DNA of 64,000 bases. Origin: Proteobacteria bacterium UBA2363. GTDB lineage: Bacteria > Pseudomonadota > Gammaproteobacteria > Xanthomonadales > UBA2363. This document shows, piece by piece, positions 41,772 to 51,167 of the stretch (position 1 is its first letter; the number at the start of each line of letters is the position of its first letter). Under the pieces are notes generated by a model. The model ran no database searches and was not told the origin of the DNA. It was given only the letters and a program-made list of their open reading frames with translations. The DNA lies in assembly GCA_002344355.1 (NCBI GenBank), contig DDTN01000043.1, forward strand, positions 1 through 64,000, in the 5' to 3' direction. A program made the translations under genes and the position numbers.

Positions 41772-42605
41772 GTGGCCGTGCAGATCCCGGTCCTCACCTA
41801 CCACGCGGCCAACGTGGCCGGCGCCGAATACGCCGAAAACGACCATGTCGCCCTGGCTGCCGACCTGCGCCTGGTCGACGGGCTCGGCTGGCGGGTGCTG
41901 TCCCTGGACCAGGTGCTGGCCGTGCTGGACGGCAGCCTGGCGCCACCGTCGCCGCGCTGCCTGGCCGTCACCTTCGACGACGGCACCGACTTCGACGTGC
42001 GGCCGCTGGACTGGCCCGGCCAGGGCCGGCAGCCCGGCTTCGGGCCGATCCTGGCGGACTTCCGCGCCGAGGCCGGCGACCGGCAGCCGGATCTGCATGC
42101 CACCAGCTTCGTGATCGCCTCGCCGGCCGCGCGCGCGGCCATGGACGAGCAGTGCCTGCACGGCGCCGGCGTCCTCAACGACGACTGGTGGCCGGAGGCC
42201 GCGGCCAGCGGCCTGCTGGCGATCGGCAACCACAGCTGGGACCACAACCACCCGGTGGCGCCGGAGGCGGCGCCCGACGGCCTGAAGCGCGGCGATTTCC
42301 TGGCCGTCGACAACGCCGTGCGCGCCGCCTGGCAGGTCGCCCGCGCCCAGGCCTTCATCGCCGCCCGGGTGGCGCCGGCGCCGGTCCGGCACTTCGCCTA
42401 CCCCTGGGGCCAGGCGCCCGACTACCTGCGCCGGCACTGGCTGCCGCGGCACGGTCCGCGCCTGGGCCTGGTCGCGGCCTGGACCACCCAGCCGCGACCG
42501 GCGCGCCCCGGGGACGACCGCTGGGCCCTGCCCCGCTACGTCTGCGGCGCGCACTGGCGCAGCCCCGACCAGCTCGCCGACCTGCTGGCCGGGAGCGCGG
42601 CCTGA
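41772..42605 (+). CDS. Polysaccharide deacetylase family protein
   Basis: 277 residues from a GTG at 41772 (a second GTG at 41778 is equally possible; no ATG is available). Carbohydrate-esterase 4 motifs: TFDDGTD with the paired Asp69-Asp70, and the metal-binding GNHSWDHNHP. RHFAYPWGQAPDYLRRHWLP fits the later YPWG loop. No signal peptide is seen, so it probably acts in the cytoplasm or the start is further off. It shares a single base with the EamA gene (TGATG). Substrate unknown. Confidence 0.85.
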   Translation: MAVQIPVLTYHAANVAGAEYAENDHVALAADLRLVDGLGWRVLSLDQVLAVLDGSLAPPSPRCLAVTFDDGTDFDVRPLDWPGQGRQPGFGPILADFRAEAGDRQPDLHATSFVIASPAARAAMDEQCLHGAGVLNDDWWPEAAASGLLAIGNHSWDHNHPVAPEAAPDGLKRGDFLAVDNAVRAAWQVARAQAFIAARVAPAPVRHFAYPWGQAPDYLRRHWLPRHGPRLGLVAAWTTQPRPARPGDDRWALPRYVCGAHWRSPDQLADLLAGSAA

Positions 42606-43525
42606 TGGCCGCCGTGCGACCGCCGAGCCAGCCGCTCACCGGCCGCGGTGTCGCCCTGATGCTGGGCAGCGTCGCCAGCTTCGGCCTGATGGCGATCACC
42701 ATCCGCCTGGCCAGCGCGCAGATGCACCCGTTCGAGATCGCCTTCTTCCGCAACCTGTTCGGCCTGATGTTCACGGTGCCGCTGATCGTCCACGCCGGAC
42801 TGGGCATGCTGCGCACCCGGCGCCTGCGCCTGTACTTCCTGCGCTGCCTGGTCGGCCTGGGCGCCATGCTGACCGGCTTCTGGGCGCTGGTGCACCTGCC
42901 GCTGGCCCAGGCCATCGCCCTGTCCTACACGACGCCGCTGTTCGTCACCATCCTGGCCGTGCTGGTGCTGGGCGAGGTGGTCCGGGCGCGCCGCTGGAGC
43001 GCGATCGCGATCGGGTTCGTCGGCGTGCTGGTGATCCTGCGGCCTGGCGTCTCCGGCCTCAACCTCGCCGCCCTGGTGGCGATCGCCTCCTCGGCCCTGG
43101 CCGCCAGCGCGGCGATCAGCATCAAGTTCCTGTCGCGCACCGAACCGCCCGATGCCATCGTCATCTGGATGGTGCTGATCATGACGCCGCTGTCGCTGTT
43201 CCCGGCGCTGCCGGTCTGGACCTGGCCGGATGGCGAGGGCTGGCTGTGGGTGGTGCTGACCGGCGGCCTGGGCACGCTCGGCCACGTGTTCCTGACCCGC
43301 GCCTACCGGATCGCCGACGTCTCGGCGCTGCAGCCGCTGAACTTCGTGCAGCTGCCCCTGGTGGCGATGCTGGCCTGGCTGCTGTTCGCCGAACGCGTCG
43401 ATGTCTGGACCCTGGCCGGCGCCGGCATCATCGTCGCCAGCACCGCCTACATCGCGCGCCGCGAGGCCCTGCTCAACCGCCGCCAGGTCAGCGACCCGCA
43501 GGTCGGTTCCGGCCAGGCGCCCTGA
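42605..43525 (+). CDS. EamA/DMT-family transporter
   Basis: 306 residues with about ten hydrophobic helices in two EamA repeats (about 15-150 and 160-295), including GLMAITIRLAS and AQAIALSYTTPLFVTILAVL in the first and FLTRAYRIADVSALQPLNFVQ in the second. Such proteins export or import small metabolites such as amino acids or nucleosides. Translation starts at the last base of the deacetylase stop, so the two are coupled. It converges on the third kinase gene 42 bases away. Confidence 0.9.
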   Translation: MAAVRPPSQPLTGRGVALMLGSVASFGLMAITIRLASAQMHPFEIAFFRNLFGLMFTVPLIVHAGLGMLRTRRLRLYFLRCLVGLGAMLTGFWALVHLPLAQAIALSYTTPLFVTILAVLVLGEVVRARRWSAIAIGFVGVLVILRPGVSGLNLAALVAIASSALAASAAISIKFLSRTEPPDAIVIWMVLIMTPLSLFPALPVWTWPDGEGWLWVVLTGGLGTLGHVFLTRAYRIADVSALQPLNFVQLPLVAMLAWLLFAERVDVWTLAGAGIIVASTAYIARREALLNRRQVSDPQVGSGQAP

Positions 43526-43567
43526 CCGCGGGTCCCTCCCGGCCGAGCCGTCCCGCCGGTGCCGGCC

Positions 43568-46300
43568 TCAATCGTCGCGGCCGGCCAGGATCTCCGCCAG
43601 TTGCCCGCGGGTGTGGCGCAGGGCGGCGGGCAGCGCGTCTTCCGGCAGGCCCACCAGGGGATCGATCCAGCGCTGCCGGGTCGCGGCCGCCGCTGCCGCA
43701 TCGCCGATCTCCTCCTGGGCGCGCCACAGCTCGGCGGCCAGATGCAGCTCGACCGGGGACAGGGCGGCCGGATCGGCGTGGTCGTATCCGGCCAGCACCG
43801 GCGCGAGCAGGGGCACCGACTCGGCGGCGCGACCGTCTCGGCGCAGGTTCCGGGACTGGTTGAGCAACGACTCGCGGGTCGAGGGGTGCGCGGCCCCGAG
43901 CACCGCCTGCCGGCGCCCGACGACCTGCGCGGCCAGCGCTGCCGCCTCGCGGTGGCGCCCGGCCCGGCCAAGCATCGATGCCTGGGAGTCGAGCGATTGC
44001 AGGGTGTCGGGGTGGTCGGCGCCGAGGCTTTCGCGGCGCTCCGCCAGCACCTCGCCCTGCAGCGCCAGCGCCTCGTCGAGGCGGTCCAGGCGGGCCAGGG
44101 AGGTGGCGAGGTTCTGCTTGCTGCGCAACGTCTGGGGGTGTCCGGCGCCGAGCACGCGGCCGCGCGCCGCCACCACCTGGACCATCAGCGGCAGCGCTTC
44201 CTCGACGCGATCGAGCTGGACCAGGGTCGACGCCATGTTGTTGAGCTCGCCGAGGGTCGAGGGGTGTTCGGCGCCGGAGACGCGCGAGCGCAGCGCGTAC
44301 CCCTCGCGCTGCAGGACGAGCGCCGCCTCGTAGTCGCCCAGGGTGCCGAGCACGGCGCCCAGGTTGCTCAATGAAGACAGGGTCAGGTCGTGCTCTTCGC
44401 CCAGGCTGGCGCGCCGTCCTGCCAGAACCGCTTCGAGTTCCACGCGGGCGGCGTCCCACTCGCCAAGGCGGACCAGGGTGATGCCCAGGTTGTTGCGCGC
44501 GGTCAGCACACTGGCCGGATCGACGTCGGCACGCACGGCGAGCTGCCCTAGCGCCTGCTCCTGCAAGGCCCTGGCTGCGGCGAACTCGCCCTGGGACATC
44601 AGGGCCTGGGCGAGTTGCAGGCGCGCCGACTCCGTGGCCGGATGGCCCGGCGGCAGGAACCGCTCGCCGTCCTCCAGGCTGCGCTGCGCCACGTCGCGCG
44701 CCTCGTCTGCGCGACCCTGCCGGTCGATGGCGCTGGCCAGGTCGGCACGCGCCTTGATCGCCCGGGCGTCGCCGCTGCCGGCCAGCGCCTCGCGCTGGGC
44801 GGCCACGGCGCGCAGGTCGGACTCGGCGGCGCCGTAGAGACCGAGCTCGAGGCGGACCTGGGCGAGGCTGTAGCGCAGCTCGGCCGCCAGCGCCGGCTGG
44901 TTGCCGAACTGCCGCTGCAGGGCGGCCTCGGCGCGCGCCAGGACGTGCTGGTCGATGACCGCCCGCGCCAGGTCGGCGGCCGACAGCGCCTGCGCGGCCC
45001 GTTCGAAATCCGGCAGCAGCGACGCCGACTCGGGGTGGCGGCCAAGCTGCTCGCGCTGCAGGCCGAGCAGGCCCTCGCCCATCGCCCGCACGTCGATGGT
45101 GCGCAGCATGCTGCGCTGGAAACTGGCCACCTGCTCGAGCTCCAGGCCGCGTTTCTCGGCCAGCCGCCGCTGCGCCTGCGCCTGGTCCAGGCCGTACAGG
45201 CTCACGGCAAGGCCGGCGACCAGGGCGACGAACACGGCGACCGTCGCGGCCAGGCCGACGCGATGGCGGCGGACGAACTTGGCGGCCAGGTAGGACCGCG
45301 TGGCCGGCATGGCCAGCAGGGGCCGGTTGGCGAGGAAGCGGCGCAGCTCGGCGGCAAGCGCGCCGGCCGACTCGTAGCGGTCGGCGCGGTCGTGCGCGAC
45401 CGCCTTCATGACGATGGCATCGAGCTCGCGCAGGCGCGGACGACGCAGGCGCCCGCCGGCCACGGGTCCCGGCGCCTGCCGCATCCGTGCCGAGGGCGGC
45501 TGCAGCGTGGTGGCGCCCGTGCGCGGCGAGGACTGGCTGACGCCGGACAGGCCGGCGCGGTCGCCGACGATGAGCTCGTAGAGGACCACGCCCAGGGAGT
45601 ACACGTCGCTGCGGGTGTCGATCGCCATGGCCGCCCCGGCGAACTGTTCGGGGCTCATGTAGTCCGGCGTGCCGGCGCGCTCGCCGGAGCCCGTCTCGCC
45701 GAAACCGGCCCGACTGGCGGCGGTGGCGATGCCGAAGTCGATGATCCGCGGCTGCAGGACGCCGTCGACCCGCGTCACCAGGATGTTGGCGGGCTTCAGG
45801 TCGCGATGGACGATGCCCTTCTGGTGCGCATGCTGCACGCCGTCGCAGATGCGCGCCATCAGCGCCAGGCGGTCGACCAGGTCCAGGCCGGCCTCCGCGC
45901 AGGCGCGGGTCAGGGGCTGGCCCTCGATGAACTCCATGGCGAAGAACGGCACGCCGTCGGCGGTGGCGCCGGCGTCGAAGATCCGGGCGATGGCCGGATG
46001 CTGCATCTGCGCCAGGGTCTGGCACTCGATCTCGAACCAGGCACGCTGCCTGGCGTCGAAGCGACGGCCCCGAAGCAGCTTGAGCGCCACCGTGCGGCGC
46101 ACCGGCTCCAGCTGGCTGGCGCGGAACACCTGGCCCATGCCGCCTTCGCCCAGCAACGATTCGACGCGATAGCGGCCGGCGACCACCTGGCCCAGCGCGG
46201 GATCGCCGTCGGCGCCCCCCGGCGCGGCGCCGGCGCCGGCGCCGTCCAGCCAGCGGGTCGCCTCGTCGTCCGTCGCCTCGCCACCTTGCATCATGGTCAT
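43568..46300 (-). CDS. Ser/Thr protein kinase with transmembrane segment and long TPR array
   Basis: 910 residues, the longest of three such proteins. Kinase features: GEGGMGQV at 51-58, Lys74, HRDLKPAN with Asp167, DFG at 188-190, MSPEQF. After a basic segment a membrane helix lies at about 349-370. The remaining ~500 residues are TPR_10/12-type repeats with recurring AEHPSTL and ADHPDTL turns. Start M at 46300 (M-T-M-M) is preferred over 46390, whose extra residues are Gly/Arg-rich. Divergent from an FHA-GGDEF gene 125 bases away, which is a phosphothreonine reader and a plausible target. Confidence 0.92.
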   Translation of the reverse strand: MTMMQGGEATDDEATRWLDGAGAGAAPGGADGDPALGQVVAGRYRVESLLGEGGMGQVFRASQLEPVRRTVALKLLRGRRFDARQRAWFEIECQTLAQMQHPAIARIFDAGATADGVPFFAMEFIEGQPLTRACAEAGLDLVDRLALMARICDGVQHAHQKGIVHRDLKPANILVTRVDGVLQPRIIDFGIATAASRAGFGETGSGERAGTPDYMSPEQFAGAAMAIDTRSDVYSLGVVLYELIVGDRAGLSGVSQSSPRTGATTLQPPSARMRQAPGPVAGGRLRRPRLRELDAIVMKAVAHDRADRYESAGALAAELRRFLANRPLLAMPATRSYLAAKFVRRHRVGLAATVAVFVALVAGLAVSLYGLDQAQAQRRLAEKRGLELEQVASFQRSMLRTIDVRAMGEGLLGLQREQLGRHPESASLLPDFERAAQALSAADLARAVIDQHVLARAEAALQRQFGNQPALAAELRYSLAQVRLELGLYGAAESDLRAVAAQREALAGSGDARAIKARADLASAIDRQGRADEARDVAQRSLEDGERFLPPGHPATESARLQLAQALMSQGEFAAARALQEQALGQLAVRADVDPASVLTARNNLGITLVRLGEWDAARVELEAVLAGRRASLGEEHDLTLSSLSNLGAVLGTLGDYEAALVLQREGYALRSRVSGAEHPSTLGELNNMASTLVQLDRVEEALPLMVQVVAARGRVLGAGHPQTLRSKQNLATSLARLDRLDEALALQGEVLAERRESLGADHPDTLQSLDSQASMLGRAGRHREAAALAAQVVGRRQAVLGAAHPSTRESLLNQSRNLRRDGRAAESVPLLAPVLAGYDHADPAALSPVELHLAAELWRAQEEIGDAAAAAATRQRWIDPLVGLPEDALPAALRHTRGQLAEILAGRDD

Positions 46301-46425
46301 CCGCGCACCCCCGCCCCGACCGCCCGGATCATGGCAGCACCGCCCCGCATTCGCGACCTTCGCCCGCCCTTGGTGCCGGCCAGCCGGCAATTCCGATAGA
46401 CTCCGGGCGGTCTTTGAGGGGCGCC

Positions 46426-47325
46426 ATGAACCGACGCAGCGACGACGGCAGCACCACCCGCCGCACCGTGATCAGTCCCGGGCCCGATCGGCCGGACCAG
46501 AACACCGCCTGCCTGGTCGTGATCCATGGCGAGGGACTGGGCAAGCGGATCGACATCGGCGAGCAGCCGATCGTCATCGGCCGCTCCCACGAGGTCGACC
46601 TGCGCATCGGCCACGCCAGCGTCTCGCGACGGCACTGCGAGGTCTGGCGCGAGGGCGAGCGCTGCCACGTCCGCGACCTGGGCGCCACCAACTGCACGCG
46701 AGTCAACGACCTGCCGATCGAACTGGTTGAACTCGTCGACGGCGACCACGTCACCATCGGCGAGAGCATCCTCAAGTTCATCGGCGAGGGCAGCGTCGAG
46801 GCGCGCTACCACGAAGAGGTCTACCAGGTCGCCACCCACGACGCCCTGACCCAGCTCTACAACCGCCGCCACTTCGCGGAGATCTTCGACAAGGAGATCA
46901 CCCGTGCGCAGCGCCGCGACCGGCCCCTGACCGTGTGCATCCTGGACGTCGACCTGTTCAAGCCGGTCAACGACCAGTTCGGACACATCGCCGGCGACAG
47001 CGTGCTGCGCCAGATCGGCGAGATCATGCGCGAGCACGTGCGCGGCGACGACGTCGCCGCCCGGATCGGCGGCGAGGAGTTCGCCGTGCTGCTGCCGGAA
47101 ACGCCGCTGGATGCCGCGGTGCGCTTCGCCGACCGGCTGCGCCAGGCGGTCTCGGCCCGGCCGCTGGCGATCACCCCGGACACCGCGCGCACGCTCACCG
47201 TCAGCATCGGCGTCGCCGCCCTGGCGCCCGGCCGCGACGACCGCAGCACCCTGATGGCGGCGGCCGACGCCGCCCTCTACCGCGCCAAGGCGCAGGGCCG
47301 CAACCGGGTCTGCAGCGACGACTGA
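46426..47325 (+). CDS. FHA-domain diguanylate cyclase (GGDEF)
   Basis: 299 residues. The FHA domain (about 25-115) keeps IGRSHEVDL and SVSRRHCEV with the conserved Ser and His, and LGATNCTRVND. The GGDEF domain (about 135-295) has LYNRRHF, metal-site DVD at 174-176, an intact GGEEF at 215-219 and, five residues earlier, the RGDD inhibitory site at 206-209. So it should make cyclic-di-GMP and be product-inhibited. FHA domains bind phosphothreonine; the divergent kinase is the natural candidate to supply it (inference). A TAGACT at 46397 may be its -10. Confidence 0.94.
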   Translation: MNRRSDDGSTTRRTVISPGPDRPDQNTACLVVIHGEGLGKRIDIGEQPIVIGRSHEVDLRIGHASVSRRHCEVWREGERCHVRDLGATNCTRVNDLPIELVELVDGDHVTIGESILKFIGEGSVEARYHEEVYQVATHDALTQLYNRRHFAEIFDKEITRAQRRDRPLTVCILDVDLFKPVNDQFGHIAGDSVLRQIGEIMREHVRGDDVAARIGGEEFAVLLPETPLDAAVRFADRLRQAVSARPLAITPDTARTLTVSIGVAALAPGRDDRSTLMAAADAALYRAKAQGRNRVCSDD

Positions 47326-47359
47326 GCGCCGGCGGCCGGCCGATCCTGCGGGGCGCCGG

Positions 47360-49072
47360 TCAGTCCGGCTTGCCGGCCTCGCTCCCCGCGTCGCCGGCGC
47401 CTCCGGCACCGCCCTCCCCCGCGTCGGTGCCCGGCGCGCGGCCGGCATCGAGCAGGCCGTTGAGATCGCCCAGTTCGCTCAGTCCGACCTCGCGCAGCAG
47501 GGCGTCGACCAGCGGCCGCTGGGCGCGGTAGCGCAGCGCGTGGTCGACCACCGATGCCGCGAGGTTGCCGCCGCCGTTGCCCGAGCCGCCGCCGCCTTCG
47601 CCGCCACCGCCGGCGATCGCGCCCATGCCGCGCACGTCGACGATCCGGATGCCCTCGATGCGCTCCATCGGCCGCACCGACTGCTCGATGATCTCCGGCA
47701 GCCGGCGCAGCAGCTCCAGGCGGATCTCCAGGGCGACCTGCTCGGCGCTGAGCGCGTTGCGGGCCTGGTTGATGGCGCGCTGGCCGTCGGCCTCGACCCG
47801 GTAGCGCTCCTCGTCGGCCTGGGCGCGGATGCGCACCGCGTCGGCCTCGCCGGTGGCCGCCACGCGCAGCGCCTCTGCGCGGTCGTCGGAGGCCTTCTTC
47901 TCGGCCTCGGCCGCGACCGTGATGGCGATCGCCTCCTGCTCGGCCTGCTCGCGCGCCTGCACCAGGCGTACCGCCTTGGAGCGCTCGGCCACGGCCGTCT
48001 CGCGGACCTTCTTGACCTCTTCCTCGGCGGCGACCGCCTTGGCGAGCGCGGCGTCGGCATCGGCCTTGGCCGCCGACTCCTCCTGCGACTTGTGCGAGAC
48101 CGCGATCTCGCGTTCCTGGTCGGCGATGCGCACCGCGCGCTCGCGTTCGATCTCGCGCTGCTCGATCAGGCGGCGCTTCTCGATCTCGGCCTCGGCGATC
48201 GCCCGGTCGGAGGCGATCTTGGCCTGCTCGGCCTCGCGGTGCCGCTCCGCCTCCTGCTGGGCGATGGTCGCCGCCGCCTCGGCGGCGCGCACCTTGACCT
48301 CCTGGTCCTGCAGCAGCCGCGCGTACTCCTGGTCCCTGGCGATCTCCAGCGACTGACGCTCGGTCTGCAGGTTCTTCATCTCGATCTGGATCTTGGTGTC
48401 GCGCTCGATGTCGTTGCGCTGCTTGCGGCGCAGCTCGATCTCCTGGGTGAGCTTGGTCAGGCCCTGGGCGTCGAAGGCGTTCTGCGGGTTGAAGAAGTCC
48501 GCGGCGGTCTGGTCGAGGCCGGTCAGCGACACCGACTCCAGCTCCAGGCCGTTCTTGAGCAGGTCCTCGGCGACCGCGACCTGCACCTTCTGGGCGAAGT
48601 CGACGCGGTTCTCGTGCAGGCCCTCCATGGTCATGCCGGCCGCCACCGCGCGCAGCGCGTCGACGAACTTGCCTTCGACCAGTTCCTTGAGCGCCGCCGG
48701 TTCCATGGTGCGGCGACCCAGCGTCTGCGCCGCGGTCGAGATCGCCGCGGCGTCCGGCTTCACGCGCACGTAGAACTCGGCCTGCACGTCGACGCGCATG
48801 CGGTCGTGGGTGATCAGCGCCGCCTCGCGGGCGCGCAGCACCTCCAGCTTGAGCGTGTTCATGTTGACCGGGATGGTCTCGTGCAGCACCGGCAGCACCA
48901 GGGCGCCGCCGTCGCGCACCACCCGCTCGCCGCCCAGGCCGGTGCGCACGAAGGCGATCTCCTTGCTGGCCCGGTGGTAGAGCCGCGCGAACACCAGGCC
49001 GAGCGCGAACAGCGCGATCAGGATGATCACGGCGGGCACGATCACGCCCATGTACGGAATGTTCAGGTCCAT
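47360..49072 (-). CDS. Flotillin (YqiK family)
   Basis: 570 residues; GAGGAC precedes the ATG. A membrane helix (about 8-32) leads to an SPFH/band-7 domain (about 35-220) and a long Glu/Ala/Arg coiled coil (about 220-470). A Gly-rich segment (about 486-503) and a short C-terminal region follow. Flotillins organise membrane microdomains with YqiJ-type partners. It is the last of four genes in an operon with PspA, a YqiJ-like protein and an RHH-like protein, spaced by 22-73 bases. It converges on the FHA-GGDEF gene. Confidence 0.95.
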   Translation of the reverse strand: MDLNIPYMGVIVPAVIILIALFALGLVFARLYHRASKEIAFVRTGLGGERVVRDGGALVLPVLHETIPVNMNTLKLEVLRAREAALITHDRMRVDVQAEFYVRVKPDAAAISTAAQTLGRRTMEPAALKELVEGKFVDALRAVAAGMTMEGLHENRVDFAQKVQVAVAEDLLKNGLELESVSLTGLDQTAADFFNPQNAFDAQGLTKLTQEIELRRKQRNDIERDTKIQIEMKNLQTERQSLEIARDQEYARLLQDQEVKVRAAEAAATIAQQEAERHREAEQAKIASDRAIAEAEIEKRRLIEQREIERERAVRIADQEREIAVSHKSQEESAAKADADAALAKAVAAEEEVKKVRETAVAERSKAVRLVQAREQAEQEAIAITVAAEAEKKASDDRAEALRVAATGEADAVRIRAQADEERYRVEADGQRAINQARNALSAEQVALEIRLELLRRLPEIIEQSVRPMERIEGIRIVDVRGMGAIAGGGGEGGGGSGNGGGNLAASVVDHALRYRAQRPLVDALLREVGLSELGDLNGLLDAGRAPGTDAGEGGAGGAGDAGSEAGKPD

Positions 49073-49145
49073 CGTCCTCTCCCCAGGAAACGGTTCGCCG
49101 GTGGTTGCCGGCCGTCAACGTGCAAAGCGGCTGTCACGGGCCAGG

Positions 49146-49835
49146 TCAGGTGCCATCCACCAGCGCCGGGTTCGGATTGGCGATCACCGCGAAGCGACCG
49201 CCGCCGGTGCGGCGCACCAGCAGCACCACGGCGCCGGCCGGGAACGTCTCGGCGGCATCCTCCGGTTCGGCCAGCACGTAGTGGTCGGTGCCGAAGCGGT
49301 CGGTCACCCGCGCCTGGGCCGGCAGGCCGGCGCGGGCGGTGCCGCCGACCACCGTGCCGGTGCGGCCGACCAGCTGGTCGAGGTCGATGGCGCTGGACTC
49401 GTCGCCGGGCAGGATGCGCGCCAGCAGCCCGCTGCACCAGCGCACCGGCGGCAGGGCGACCGCGAACGCCAGCGGCACCGCCAGCAGGGTCGGCGCCGGC
49501 GCCCCGAACAGCGTGCGCGCCAGGTTCTGGCCGACCAGCCCGATCAGGCCGAACAGCGCGAGCAGGATGATCAGCACCATCAGCACCGGCACCTTGCCGA
49601 TGTGCAGCCAGGCCAGGAAACGCCCGACCACGCCCTGCACCTCGCTGCCGGTGGCCTCCATGCCGGTGCCGGCGTCGCTGCCGGCCGAGGACGGCAGCAG
49701 CAGGTCGTCGACCACGTCGTTCAGGCCGACGCCGGTGGCCAGCGCGACCAGCTCGGCCAGGGCCAGGCCGACCATCACCAGCAGCGCCACCACGAAGGGC
49801 GCGTTGCCGGCCGCCGTCATCCAGGCCATGGCCAT
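49146..49835 (-). CDS. YqiJ-like membrane protein with OB-fold domain
   Basis: 229 residues from the ATG at 49835 (another at 49829). Three hydrophobic helices (about 10-32, 82-110, 115-140) precede a C-terminal OB-fold region with LVGRTGTVVGGTARAG and RVTDRFGTDHYVLAEPED. The layout and position next to flotillin match YqiJ of the YqiJ-YqiK (flotillin) pair in enterobacteria; identity is by context and layout. It probably localises or assembles the flotillin. Longer upstream frames run into the PspA gene and were rejected. Confidence 0.82.
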   Translation of the reverse strand: MAMAWMTAAGNAPFVVALLVMVGLALAELVALATGVGLNDVVDDLLLPSSAGSDAGTGMEATGSEVQGVVGRFLAWLHIGKVPVLMVLIILLALFGLIGLVGQNLARTLFGAPAPTLLAVPLAFAVALPPVRWCSGLLARILPGDESSAIDLDQLVGRTGTVVGGTARAGLPAQARVTDRFGTDHYVLAEPEDAAETFPAGAVVLLVRRTGGGRFAVIANPNPALVDGT

Positions 49836-49884
49836 CCCCGGCCGGCCGTCGCCGTGGCGCGCGGGCGCCGACGCCGCGCCATCG

Positions 49885-50562
49885 TCACTTGCCGGCCTTG
49901 AGCGAGGCCAGGCGCTCGGCGACGCGGTTGCGCCGGGCCAGGTCCTCGAGCTCGGCCAGGCGCGCGGCATTGCCGTCGCTGGTGCCGCTCAGCCCGGACA
50001 GCCCGGTGTGGCGCTGGAAGATGCGCTCGAACGCCTCGCCGGCGCGCTCGCCGCGAACCTGCACGGACTCGCCCGCGGCACTGGTGCCGGTGGCGGTGCC
50101 GGTCGCCGAGGCCTGTTGCTCGCGGGCGCGGCGGAAATCGGCCAGGGCCGCGCGCATCTCCCGCTTCTTCGCCTGCAGGGCGACGACATAGCCCTCCAGG
50201 CGCGCCTTGTCGTCGGCCAGCGACGACAGGCGCGCCTCCAGCACCGGAAGCTGCGCCTCGATGTCGATCTGGCGCTCGACCGCCGCGGTCGCCAGGTCCT
50301 CGCGGCCGCCGTCCAGGGCCAGCCGGGCCTGCTCGCCCAGCTCGTCGAGCCGGGCGCCGTCCTCGGCCAGCCGCTTGCCGGTCAGGTGCCGCTGCGCCTC
50401 GACCTGGCCGAGGTCGGCGCGGACGTCGGCGATGGCGCCGTCGATCTCGCGCACGGCCTGTTCCATCACCGCCTCGGGGGCGATGTTCTCGACGGCATCG
50501 ACCAGGGCATGGAAGCCCCCGGCGATCAGGCGGCCGACGCGGCCGGACAGGGTTTCGCTCAT
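49885..50562 (-). CDS. PspA/IM30-family protein
   Basis: 225 residues, mostly alpha-helical coiled coil. VGRLIAGGFHALVDAVENIAP is the N-terminal amphipathic helix that binds membrane, followed by PEAVMEQAVREIDGAI and ARLEGYVVALQAKKREMRAAL. A Gly/Ser/Thr-rich linker (about 154-166) precedes the last helix. PspA members stabilise the inner membrane under stress. It lies 22 bases after the RHH-like gene and 49 before the YqiJ-like gene. No PspF, PspB or PspC is present in the window. Confidence 0.92.
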   Translation of the reverse strand: MSETLSGRVGRLIAGGFHALVDAVENIAPEAVMEQAVREIDGAIADVRADLGQVEAQRHLTGKRLAEDGARLDELGEQARLALDGGREDLATAAVERQIDIEAQLPVLEARLSSLADDKARLEGYVVALQAKKREMRAALADFRRAREQQASATGTATGTSAAGESVQVRGERAGEAFERIFQRHTGLSGLSGTSDGNAARLAELEDLARRNRVAERLASLKAGK

Positions 50563-50584
50563 GGCAGCTCTCCTCATGGCTGGG

Positions 50585-51097
50585 TCAGCGTGGATCGTCG
50601 CCGCCGGTGGCGGCCTCCGGCACGGCCGGCGTCAGCGCCGACCGTGCCCGCTGCGCCAGCGCCCCCGGGTCATGACACCCGGGAAAGCCGGCGCGCGCAA
50701 GTTGCACCACGGAATCGACCAGGGCCAGCAGGCGCTCGCCCAGGCCCTGCTCGAAGCGACGGACGAAGGCGGTCTCCGAGCCGGGCTCCGGCGCATGGCC
50801 GGCGGCCAGCACGAAGGCGGTCGCCTCCGGCAGCCAGGCCAGGCCGCGCGCGGCCAGTTCCGAACGCTCGCCGCTGGCCAGCTCGGCCTGGCGCAGCGCG
50901 CGTTCGGTGGCGGCGAACAGCGACCGGCTGTAGTCCCAGGCGGCGCCGGCGTCGCCCAGGCCGGCCTGGCGCTGGCGCGCCTGCGCGACCAGGGCGCGGA
51001 TCTTCTCGCTGAGGTTGGTCGCCCCGGGCACGGTGGTGCCGGCGAGGAAGGCCAGGTCGTCCTCGTCCAGGCGCAGGGTGACGGTCTGCTTGGCCAT
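50585..51097 (-). CDS. Small protein with ribbon-helix-helix-like N-terminus, first gene of the PspA/flotillin operon
   Basis: 170 residues. The first ~45 read like an RHH DNA-binding domain: a short strand TVTLRLDEDDLAFLAG, then NLSEKIRALVAQARQRQ. The remaining part is helical, Ala/Leu/Glu-rich, with conserved-looking EPGSETAFVRRFEQGLGERL. I do not recognise the C-terminal part. Position at the head of the operon and a palindrome 57 bases upstream of the start fit an autoregulator (inference). Alternatively it is a coiled-coil PspA partner that merely resembles RHH. Its ATG at 51097 is the only nearby choice. Confidence 0.72.
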   Translation of the reverse strand: MAKQTVTLRLDEDDLAFLAGTTVPGATNLSEKIRALVAQARQRQAGLGDAGAAWDYSRSLFAATERALRQAELASGERSELAARGLAWLPEATAFVLAAGHAPEPGSETAFVRRFEQGLGERLLALVDSVVQLARAGFPGCHDPGALAQRARSALTPAVPEAATGGDDPR

Positions 51098-51153
51098 GGC
51101 GTGCTCCACAGAGACGGATTGAACGCACTCTGCCACGTTCGCAATCGATATGC

Positions 51154-51167
51154 AATACGTTCGTATT
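51154..51167. promoter_or_regulatory. Palindromic operator candidate upstream of the PspA/flotillin operon
   Basis: AATACGTTCGTATT is an inverted repeat of AATACG with a 2-base spacer, in the most A+T-rich patch of this part of the window. A second CGTTCG lies at 51136-51141. It overlaps the ispG stop codon (TAA, 51166-51168). It could bind the RHH-like protein. A sigma-54 promoter, as found for psp operons elsewhere, could not be established. Confidence 0.4.

Noticed and set aside
51098..51150. Sigma-54 promoter for the PspA operon
   Set aside because: A TGGCA is present, but the second element is out of spacing by about one base and reads TTCA, not TTGC.
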